A stretch of DNA of 33,790 nucleotides from Pirellulales bacterium. Its GTDB lineage: Bacteria; Planctomycetota; Planctomycetia; Pirellulales; Thermoguttaceae. The notes beneath the pieces are model-generated. The model did no database searches, was not told the origin of the DNA, and was given only the letters and a program-made list of their open reading frames with translations. Numbering within the stretch: position 1 is the first letter of the stretch; the number at the start of each line of letters is the position of its first letter. Shown piece by piece: positions 6,665-13,179 of this stretch. Where the stretch lies: positions 1 through 33,790 of the forward strand of contig JAFGPV010000001.1 of the NCBI GenBank assembly GCA_016936015.1, given 5' to 3'. Both the position numbers and the translations under genes were made by a program.

Positions 6665-8557
6665 TCATCTCCCTCCCCCGGCGCAGGCGCAGGCGCAGGC
6701 ACAGCCGGCACAGGCGCACGCACAACCTCCTCCATCGCCCCGGCCGCCGCCGGAGGTCGATGCCTCGGCCAGCGATTTGAAGACCTCGCCGGTCACGCGG
6801 TCGGCGCCGCTGAGATCGAGGAAGCCGGCGGACGTGCCGCCCGGGCTGAGCGCCTCGGGAGCGATCGACGAGGCGAAGCTGCCCAGCGTGTTTTCCGTCC
6901 AGCCGGAAAACGAGGCCGCCACGTCGGAGAAGGTTGTCTGGCCGGGAATCGAAGGCGCGGAGGGCGCCGACGGAGCGGGAGCCCCGCCGCCGCCGAACAT
7001 CCCGCCCCGCGTCCAGACCGGCCAATACGGCCGGCCGTAGGTGAACACCGTGGGATAATCGTCGTCCATCAGGATCCACTCGAAATTCCGGTCGAGCGTG
7101 GCCTCGCGCTGCGGGATGTCGCCGACGGCGGCCGCCTGCGCGACCGCCCGCTTGACGATCCGCCGATAATAGTCCTGCGTTTCCGAGAGATCGAAGCCGG
7201 CCATCCGCGCCGCGGCCCCCTCGATCAGCTTCCGCACCGGCACGGCGAAGTGGATCTCCTTGACGGGCATGCTGGGATTCTGCTGCAACAAATACAAGAA
7301 AGGCATCTCGTAAGTATGCCAGACGACGCCCTTCTTCTGTGCAATTTCCCGGACGTGTTTTTCTCGATCTTCCTGGTTCACTGTGGTCTTGAAATCGGGA
7401 TCTGGTTCGACTACCAGCGGATCGGCCTGCACCTGGCGGAGGATTCCTTTCTTGAGCATGCCGAAGATCACCAGCATCAGCACCTTGGCGATCGGCAGTT
7501 CCAGCAGCACGGCGGCCTCGGGCGCGGTCAGGCCCCGCTTGATGCCGCCGCCTTCGATCTGGGCGATCGGCGGCATGTATTTCGTCCGCCGCCGGGCGAG
7601 GAACCACTCGTTGACGCCGATGAGCACCACCAGCAGCGGCAGCGCGAGGAGCTGCCAGCCGGGCGACAGGCAGAAACTGACGACCAACACCGCCGCGAGG
7701 ATGAAAAACACCGAAAAACCCGTCCCACCGGTGAAGCGGAAAAACGTCCATCCGAACAGCGCCACCGCGATGATCCCGCACGTCCACCGGGCCTGCTTCG
7801 ATTCGCGGAACCAATCCATCAACAGGTCCCACTTCGACTGCTCGATCACCCGCTGCATGTCCCGCTTGGGGAACGATACGGCCACGAGATGCTTGCCGGT
7901 CAGCCGCGCCCGGGGAAACTGCCAATAGACCACAGTCTTGTCGTTCCGCTTGGCCACGTTGGTGAAGTTCAGTCCCTGGTGCTTGATCTCCTTCGGGTCA
8001 TACCACTTCGGCAGCTCGACGGCGACCTGGATGTCAGTGGTTCCGATTACGTACTCCTCGCCGAACCACGTGGGCGTGATGCGGAACGAAGCGTAATCAT
8101 CGCGGGTGGTGTCCTGAAAGACCATCTCCGGCATAACGAACTGCGTGCGAAATGTCCCCGATTGGCCCGGTTGAATCTCCATAACTCCAAGATGGACCTC
8201 GAAACCGGGATGCACGTACTCCGACGGTCGGATGTTCGCCAACCGCCGATCGCCGATCCACGCCTTCACGTTCCGCAGGTTGTACTTCTCCGTCGGCGCG
8301 CCGACGTCCACCACGTCGATGACGTGCGCCCCCGGGAGGTTTTCGAAATGGATGTTGTAGTCGATCAGCGCCGAGCCGTCGGACTGGACGGTCACGTACA
8401 TCTGTAACGCCGGCACGCGGAAGAGGTATTTCTGCGCCGCCGCCGGGACAGTTCCCCCGATGAGGAAGAGTAAGAACAGAAAGCCGCGACCGGCGGTCGC
8501 GCCGGAAAGTAGCCGTCTGAGCGAATGAAATGCTGATCGAGTCGTCATGCGATTCAT
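6665..8557 (-). CDS. DUF2207-like membrane protein with C-terminal Cys-Ala repeat tail
   Basis: The 630-residue protein has a signal peptide (FLFLLFLIGGTVPAAAQ), an extracytoplasmic beta-rich domain of the DUF2207 type (VTVQSDGSALIDYNIHFEN near the start), two or three membrane helices at about 256-322, and a cytoplasmic part with RGLTAPEAAVLLELP and FGMLKKGILR. A Gly/Pro/Ala/Ser linker follows, and the protein ends in GGG-(CA)3-G-(CA)4-GGGR: seven cysteines alternating with alanine. Cys and Ala codons vary (TGC/TGT, GCC/GCG), so the pattern seems kept at protein level. DUF2207 relatives often end in plain glycine-rich tails. The start is the ATG at 8557 with AAGGA upstream, not the TTG at 8581. 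It is the last gene of an operon with two SPASM proteins, for which this tail is the obvious substrate candidate. Confidence 0.85.
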   Translation of the reverse strand: MNRMTTRSAFHSLRRLLSGATAGRGFLFLLFLIGGTVPAAAQKYLFRVPALQMYVTVQSDGSALIDYNIHFENLPGAHVIDVVDVGAPTEKYNLRNVKAWIGDRRLANIRPSEYVHPGFEVHLGVMEIQPGQSGTFRTQFVMPEMVFQDTTRDDYASFRITPTWFGEEYVIGTTDIQVAVELPKWYDPKEIKHQGLNFTNVAKRNDKTVVYWQFPRARLTGKHLVAVSFPKRDMQRVIEQSKWDLLMDWFRESKQARWTCGIIAVALFGWTFFRFTGGTGFSVFFILAAVLVVSFCLSPGWQLLALPLLVVLIGVNEWFLARRRTKYMPPIAQIEGGGIKRGLTAPEAAVLLELPIAKVLMLVIFGMLKKGILRQVQADPLVVEPDPDFKTTVNQEDREKHVREIAQKKGVVWHTYEMPFLYLLQQNPSMPVKEIHFAVPVRKLIEGAAARMAGFDLSETQDYYRRIVKRAVAQAAAVGDIPQREATLDRNFEWILMDDDYPTVFTYGRPYWPVWTRGGMFGGGGAPAPSAPSAPSIPGQTTFSDVAASFSGWTENTLGSFASSIAPEALSPGGTSAGFLDLSGADRVTGEVFKSLAEASTSGGGRGDGGGCACACAGCACACACAGGGR

Positions 8558-8577
8558 TTCTTGATTCCTTGATACTT

Positions 8578-9894
8578 TCAATCTTCCTCACTCTCCCCCT
8601 CTTCGCCCGGCACGGGCCGGCGGAGGCAGTCGGCCACGCAAACGGCCAGGCTGGGGCAATCGCGGCAGTGGACTTTCGCTTCCAGGCGGTGGCGGAAGCG
8701 CCGGTACATCCGGCTCTCGGCGATCTGCTCCCACGACTCCGTCAGCAGGTTGCCGGCCGGCTGGTTCGGTCCCCGCGGGGCGAAGACCCGGCCGTCCGGC
8801 TCGACGCGGATCGTCGTGTCGCCGCCGGTCCGCGGACCGCGCAGCACCTGCTCGCCCAGCGGCTTGTCGGGCTGGAAGCGGATCGGCGGATACCAGATCA
8901 ACCGCATGGCGTGCCGGGCGGCGGCGTCTTCCACCAATTCGGCGGCGGGAATCAACTCGTCGGCGCGGAGGACTTCGTCAGCTCCCGGCGATTCGCCGGG
9001 GGGAATCACCGTGGCCAAACCGAACAATCCGGCGTTGACGATCCCGTGCCCGGCCAGGCTGGCCAGCGTCTGGTCGATGGTGGCCAAGGTCGGCCGCAGC
9101 AGGGGGACGACCGCCACGGGACAGACCTCCTTCCGGACCGCCGTGACCATTGCCTTGACGGCTTTTTTCCGATCGCCCGGCCCGGCCAGGACGTCGTGGA
9201 TCGGATCCTCGGTCGAGAGGCAGAAGACGTCCAGGTGATCCAGGCCGGCCTGGGCCAGGTTGGGAATCCGGTTGCAGAACGCCAGATCGCTCCCCCGGCC
9301 GCGGACGCCCGTGATCAGGCCGATGTCCTCCGCCTTTTCCACCGCCCGGAGCAGGTCGCGCTCCGGCGGATCCCGCGGCGCGAGCACGGTCACGTGGGGA
9401 ATGCCCTCCTCCCAGAGCCGCTGCAAAATCGGCTCCATGTAAAACGGCTTGCACAGCGGCACGTCGGCGGCCAGCGGCCGCTCCAGCGGGACGCGGTCGG
9501 GCGCGAACGTCGGGTCCGCCAGGTTGAGCATCGGGTAGGCGGCGCCGGGCTTTGATAACCTGTCCAGCAGTTCGCGAACCCGGCGGAGATCCTCCGCGGC
9601 CTGCTCGGCCGTTGCTCCGCTGAAGGCCGTCACGAGGTTTTTAACGAGCGTCTCGTCCGGCACGCCTTCCAAAAGGCCCTTGGCCAGCAAGACGCCGGAG
9701 GGGTGCAGCCGGACGGCGCTCTCGGCGTTGGCCAGCAGCAGCCCGTCGCCGCTGCGGTCGATGCGGAGATGGAACCGCACCGCCGTTTCACCGGTCGGCC
9801 GGAGATAGTGATGCAGCCCCGGCGTCAGGCCGTACCGCTCGAACGCCGTGCCCCGCCGTGAAAAACAGCGGTTCCAGTAGGATTTCAGTTTCAT
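8578..9894 (-). CDS. Radical SAM-like/SPASM protein lacking the CxxxCxxC motif
   Basis: This 438-residue protein resembles its upstream neighbour in layout: an N-terminal domain of PqqD-like character (about residues 25-110, with SAVRLHPSGVLLAKGLLEG), a TIM-barrel-like middle, and a SPASM-type C-terminus with C410, C413, C419 and C423. The place where a radical SAM enzyme binds its catalytic iron-sulfur cluster carries only PLCKPFY, so CxxxCxxC is missing. The segment WYPPIRFQPDKPLGE matches FLWYTPTPYCRFSPLE in the neighbour, which supports descent from a common ancestor. It probably cannot cleave AdoMet and may be a binding partner or scaffold. The ATG at 9894 overlaps the upstream stop by four bases (ATGA), so the two genes are likely translated together. 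Confidence 0.78.
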   Translation of the reverse strand: MKLKSYWNRCFSRRGTAFERYGLTPGLHHYLRPTGETAVRFHLRIDRSGDGLLLANAESAVRLHPSGVLLAKGLLEGVPDETLVKNLVTAFSGATAEQAAEDLRRVRELLDRLSKPGAAYPMLNLADPTFAPDRVPLERPLAADVPLCKPFYMEPILQRLWEEGIPHVTVLAPRDPPERDLLRAVEKAEDIGLITGVRGRGSDLAFCNRIPNLAQAGLDHLDVFCLSTEDPIHDVLAGPGDRKKAVKAMVTAVRKEVCPVAVVPLLRPTLATIDQTLASLAGHGIVNAGLFGLATVIPPGESPGADEVLRADELIPAAELVEDAAARHAMRLIWYPPIRFQPDKPLGEQVLRGPRTGGDTTIRVEPDGRVFAPRGPNQPAGNLLTESWEQIAESRMYRRFRHRLEAKVHCRDCPSLAVCVADCLRRPVPGEEGESEED

Positions 9895-11441
9895 GGTAAA
9901 GCGGGCTGATGACGAGGATCGAGATGATGATGGTTCGTTGCCAAGCCGCAAGCGGCTTGTTCGCGGGGTGGTGTTCTTTCCAACGGGCAGCCGCCGCCGC
10001 AGACGGGCAGGTCGGGACAGGTCCAACACGGCTCGGGCAGGCCGGCCGCCTGCGGATTATCATTTCGCTCCCGGAATCGCAGAAAAAGGCCGCTGTTCCA
10101 GAGGGCGTCCCAGGGATCGCGTAAAATATTCCCCACCGCCACCGGATACGACTGGCAGGGGAGCACGCCGCCGTCCGGCTCGATGCACATCGAGTATTGC
10201 CCCGCGTTGCAGCGCCGCGGGCCGAGGTCGAACTCCAGCGGCGAGAACCGGCAGTAGGGCGTGGGCGTGTACCACAAGAACCGCATCCCCCGCCGCTGCG
10301 CCGCGTCGCGGATGGGGGGCACAATCGCCGCGAGATCCTCCGGTGTAAGAGCCGTGTCGTTTCCCACCCCGCCGCCGGCGCAGATCATCCCGTTGACGGC
10401 GAAGGTTTGGATTCCCAGCCGGTCGAGATAGGCGACGATTTCCAGGGCGTGGTCGGCGTTTCGCCGGGTGAGCGTGGTGTTGGTGATGGCGTGCAGTCCC
10501 GCGCCCAGTGCGCAGCGGATTCCCGAGACCGTTTCGGCAAACGATTCCGCGCCGGTCATGGCGTTATGGACCTCGGCCCGGCAGGATTCCAACGTGATTT
10601 GCACGTGGTCCAATCCGGCCCGGCGGAGCTTCCCGGTGAAATCCGGATTGGCCAGCCGCCGGCCGTTGGTGTTCAATCCCGAGACCAGTCCCCGCCGCCC
10701 GGCCTGATGGATCAGTTCGCACAATCCGGGAAAGAGCGTCGGCTCGCCCCCCGTAAAAATGACGTGCGGCACGCCGAGCCGGGCCAACTTTTTCAAGACC
10801 CTTTTCCACTGGGAGACATTCATGTGTGCCGAACAACGCCCCGCGACGGCGGTCGCGGGGGTTGTGATTGGCAATGACTCCTTCGTTTCACCCCCGGGAC
10901 CGCCGTCCCGGGGCGTTTTCTGAAGAGCGCGTTGATCGGCCGCGCGGCGCAGCCCGTTGTAGCAGTGGCCGCAGGCGTTGTTGCAGCCGTAGGTCAGGGC
11001 CAGATCGACCTTGTACGGAGCGGAGACCGGCATGCTGAACAGCGCCGCCCGGCCGCATTCCGCCAGTCCGCAGGTGGGGCAGGCGTCCGTACCGGTCCGC
11101 AGGCGTTCGACCAGCCGGTACATCGCCGCCACGTCGCTGCGGACCGCTTCCGGGTCGATCCCGCGGAATCGCCGCCGCAGCCGGGCGACGGCCTGCTCCG
11201 GTGTATTCTCTTCGAGTGCCGCGCGGACCAGCAGCGCGGCCGTAGGGTTCAGGTGGATCGCGTCGCCGACGTCGATCAGCAGCACGGCCGATCCGTCCGC
11301 GTCGGTGCGGAAGTGCAGTTGCCGGACGCCGCCCGGCGGATGGAATACGTATCGAGAGAGACCACCAAAGGGGGCAGTCCCATTTTTGCTGCGTAAAAAT
11401 CGGGACAGTCCCCCAGTGATTTCTCGAAGGGGTTTTACCAT
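9891..11441 (-). CDS. Radical SAM/SPASM protein with PqqD-like N-terminal domain
   Basis: The 516-residue protein has a PqqD-like domain at about residues 45-115 (DVGDAIHLNPTAALLVRAAL), the radical SAM motif CNNACGHC (C153, C157, C160), the AdoMet-contacting FTGGEPTLF, and a SPASM end with C472, C475, C481 and C485 that can hold extra clusters. PqqD-like domains bind leader peptides in peptide-modifying enzymes. The start at 11441 is chosen because longer frames run through the zinc-ribbon gene, whose stop overlaps this ATG (ATGGTAA). Two palindromic elements are carried in frame: residues 10-24 and about 175-203. A third small hairpin lies in the C-terminal extension. The second one falls between CxxxCxxC and GGEP, so whether the enzyme is fully active deserves a check. 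Confidence 0.87.
   Translation of the reverse strand: MVKPLREITGGLSRFLRSKNGTAPFGGLSRYVFHPPGGVRQLHFRTDADGSAVLLIDVGDAIHLNPTAALLVRAALEENTPEQAVARLRRRFRGIDPEAVRSDVAAMYRLVERLRTGTDACPTCGLAECGRAALFSMPVSAPYKVDLALTYGCNNACGHCYNGLRRAADQRALQKTPRDGGPGGETKESLPITTPATAVAGRCSAHMNVSQWKRVLKKLARLGVPHVIFTGGEPTLFPGLCELIHQAGRRGLVSGLNTNGRRLANPDFTGKLRRAGLDHVQITLESCRAEVHNAMTGAESFAETVSGIRCALGAGLHAITNTTLTRRNADHALEIVAYLDRLGIQTFAVNGMICAGGGVGNDTALTPEDLAAIVPPIRDAAQRRGMRFLWYTPTPYCRFSPLEFDLGPRRCNAGQYSMCIEPDGGVLPCQSYPVAVGNILRDPWDALWNSGLFLRFRERNDNPQAAGLPEPCWTCPDLPVCGGGCPLERTPPREQAACGLATNHHHLDPRHQPALP
9942..9959. repeat. 8-bp hairpin with AA loop inside the radical SAM gene
   Basis: CAAGCCGC (9942-9949) pairs with GCGGCTTG (9952-9959) around AA. 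It shares the core GCCGC-AA-GCGGC with the intergenic hairpin at 5595-5612. It encodes part of the C-terminal extension beyond the SPASM cysteines. Confidence 0.5.
10835..10917. repeat. 83-base double-hairpin element inside the radical SAM gene
   Basis: Two hairpins face each other. The left has stem CCCCGCGAC/GTCGCGGGG (839-847 with 852-860 of the 10-kb block), extended by ACAAC/GTTGT at 10833-10865. The right has CCCCGGGAC/GTCCCGGGG (10892-10900 with 10905-10913). The outer ends AACGCCCC and GGGGCGTT are also inverted. The two units differ at stem positions that change together on both arms. Confidence 0.75.
11370..11413 (-). repeat. 44-base palindromic element inside the radical SAM gene (copy B)
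   Basis: Same length and plan as the cysE copy at 5951-5994: GGGGGCAGTCCC, ATTTTTG...GTAAAAAT stem, C, GGGACAGTCCCC. Here the complementary strand is translated, giving GLSRFLRSKNGTAP as residues 10-24 of the radical SAM protein. Both strands of the element are therefore free of stops in the frames used. Confidence 0.85.
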
Positions 11442-11782
11442 TTCGGGGCTTCCTCGATCTGGTATGCCGAGCCGCAGAACGGGCAGTTGACGTAGATCGC
11501 CCCGGCCCGGACGGAAATCGACTCCTTGCTCAGGGCGCCGCCGCAGCTCCGGCATTTCATCTGCTCGATCGAGACGTCGCCGCTTAAGTCGATCTTCTGG
11601 ACCACGGTGTGCTCGACCGGCCGGGGTTTCTGCAGCGCGAGCCAGAGGAACGCCACCGCGGCCGTCATCAACACCACGCCGACGACCAGCCGCATCCATA
11701 CTCCTTGTGCACTGGCGCTAACAACAAACAATAGCCCCAGAAGAAACAATACGAAGGCCAATGGATAGGCGATTATTTTCAT
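11435..11782 (-). CDS. Membrane-anchored zinc-ribbon protein
   Basis: The 115-residue protein has two hydrophobic segments (about 6-25 and 31-50) followed by a cytoplasmic zinc ribbon with two cysteine pairs, CRSC (C77, C80) and CPFC (C100, C103), separated by about 19 residues. It is the first gene of the four-gene operon and overlaps the radical SAM gene by 7 bases. The role is unknown. Its membrane position would place it beside the DUF2207-like product of the last gene, and it could recruit the SPASM proteins to the membrane. No strong ribosome binding site is seen before the ATG. The function in the operon is inferred only from the gene order. Confidence 0.8.
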   Translation of the reverse strand: MKIIAYPLAFVLFLLGLLFVVSASAQGVWMRLVVGVVLMTAAVAFLWLALQKPRPVEHTVVQKIDLSGDVSIEQMKCRSCGGALSKESISVRAGAIYVNCPFCGSAYQIEEAPKW

Positions 11783-11855
11783 AACTGCCCATTTTATCGA
11801 CTCGACGGCAAGGCGGCCAGAGGGTAATTATTGAGTGTCAATCGGTGGTGCATTT

Positions 11856-11929
11856 CGTTTAGCAGCCGCCGGTACGGCGGCTCAGAATTGTAAGAAACGC
11901 AAAGCCGCCGTGCCGGCGGCTGCTAAACG
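11856..11929. repeat. 27-bp inverted repeat with 20-base loop
   Basis: The arms 11856-11882 and 11903-11929 are complementary at 26 of 27 positions; both end in CGTTTAGCAGCC on their outer side. Within each arm GCCGCCGG-TAC-type sequence is itself nearly palindromic. It lies between the galK stop and the start of the zinc-ribbon gene. It may end galK transcripts, but there is no T-run, so a miniature inverted-repeat element is as likely. Confidence 0.75.
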
Positions 11930-11951
11930 GAGCATTAGTACCCGACCACGG

Positions 11952-13094
11952 TCAAACCACCTCCGCGCCGTTGGTGGCGCGGCAGACGTACACGGCCGAG
12001 TGGAGGCCGGTCTGTTTTTCGTAGGCGTCGGCGGTGCGTTGCACGAAATCGGCCGCGGCCTGGGCGTCGATCAGGGCCACGGCGCAGCCGCCGAAGCCGG
12101 CGCCCGTCATCCGCGCCCCGAAACATCCCGGGTGCCGCCGGGCGCACTCGACCATGACGTTCAGGGCGTCGTTGGAGACCTCGTAATCGTCGCGGAGGCT
12201 CTCGTGGCTCTGGTTCATCAATTGCCCCAAGAGGGCGGCGTCGCCGCGCCGCATGGCGTCGGCCGCCTCGACCGTGCGGTCGTTTTCGCCGATCACGTGC
12301 CGGGCGCGGCGCCGCGTCACGTCGTCCAGGCCGTCGGCCTCCCGGTCGAAGCGCTGCCGGGTCACGTCGCGCAGGGCCTTGACCTGGAAGAACCGCGCGG
12401 CCGCTTCGCACTGGGCCCGGCGCTCGTTGTAGGCCGAATCGACCAGCCCCCGCCGGGTCGACGTGTCCAGGACCGCCACGGCCGTGCCCGGCGGAAAGGG
12501 GACCGCCTCCGTCTCCAGCGACCGGCAGTCGATCAGCAGGGCGTGGTCGGCCTTGCCCGCGGCGGAGATCAACTGGTCCATGATCCCGCAGTTGACGCCC
12601 ACCCAACGGTTCTCGGCCTTCTGGCCAAGCAGGGCCATGGGCTTGGGATCCCAGGGCAACTCGGCCGCGGCCGTAAAGGCCCGGGCGGCGGCCATTTCTA
12701 GCGCGGCGGAGGACGACAGGCCGGCACCCAACGGCACGTCGCCCTGCAGCACGCCCTCCCAGCCGGCAAGTCGCAGTCCCGACTCCTCCAGGCTCCAGGC
12801 CGTCCCTTTGACGTATTCCAGCCAGCCGCTTTTTTCGTTTTCGAGGCGGTCGAGATCGAACGCGCCGTCCTGCCGGTAATCGACCGAATAGACCGCCACG
12901 CGGTGGTCGGGCCGGCGTCGGAGCGCGATCCACACGGCCCGGTCGATGGCCAAGGGGAGCACGAATCCGTCGTTATAATCCGTGTGCTCGCCGATCAGAT
13001 TTACCCGTCCCGGCGCCCGAACGACCCAAGCGGCCGGGCCGCCGAAACGTTGCGTAAACTGCGAAAGGATGATATCTTTATCGAGGGGTTTCAT
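11952..13094 (-). CDS. galK: Galactokinase
   Basis: The 380-residue enzyme phosphorylates galactose to galactose-1-phosphate, the entry to the Leloir pathway. It is a GHMP kinase with all three family motifs: the galactose-binding signature GRVNLIGEHTDYNDG near the N-terminus, the ATP-binding loop PLGAGLSSSAAL in the middle, and GARMTGAGFGGC near the C-terminus. CGIMDQLISAAG contains the catalytic aspartate region. I chose the ATG at 13094 because MKPLDKDIILSQF gives the usual family length; an upstream in-frame GTG at 13127 would add 11 residues without support. No clear ribosome binding site is seen. Other gal genes are not in the window. It diverges from the secreted hydrolase-like gene with 85 bases between the starts. 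Confidence 0.95.
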   Translation of the reverse strand: MKPLDKDIILSQFTQRFGGPAAWVVRAPGRVNLIGEHTDYNDGFVLPLAIDRAVWIALRRRPDHRVAVYSVDYRQDGAFDLDRLENEKSGWLEYVKGTAWSLEESGLRLAGWEGVLQGDVPLGAGLSSSAALEMAAARAFTAAAELPWDPKPMALLGQKAENRWVGVNCGIMDQLISAAGKADHALLIDCRSLETEAVPFPPGTAVAVLDTSTRRGLVDSAYNERRAQCEAAARFFQVKALRDVTRQRFDREADGLDDVTRRRARHVIGENDRTVEAADAMRRGDAALLGQLMNQSHESLRDDYEVSNDALNVMVECARRHPGCFGARMTGAGFGGCAVALIDAQAAADFVQRTADAYEKQTGLHSAVYVCRATNGAEVV

Positions 13095-13179
13095 AAATTC
13101 AATGTAAACTACCCGGCCGTCCGACACAAGGTTTGTCTGCCCCGGCCGCCGGCCGTGGTTGGGAAGGGAAGAACACGTG

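Noticed and set aside
5642..6665. cysE as a functional supplier for the Cys-rich tail system
   Set aside because: cysE is convergent to the operon, on the other strand, and a few cysteines in one protein would not need a dedicated gene. The neighbourhood is probably chance.
6672..6724. Cys-Ala tail as a product of DNA slippage only
   Set aside because: The hexamer GCAGGC is locally repeated, so slippage may have helped, but Cys and Ala codons alternate between synonyms and the order stays in frame with an interrupting Gly. I kept the protein-level reading.
7250..8407. Plus-strand open frame opposite the DUF2207-like gene
   Set aside because: Composition rich in His, Gln and Arg and no family signature; the minus strand has a signal peptide, membrane helices and family motifs.
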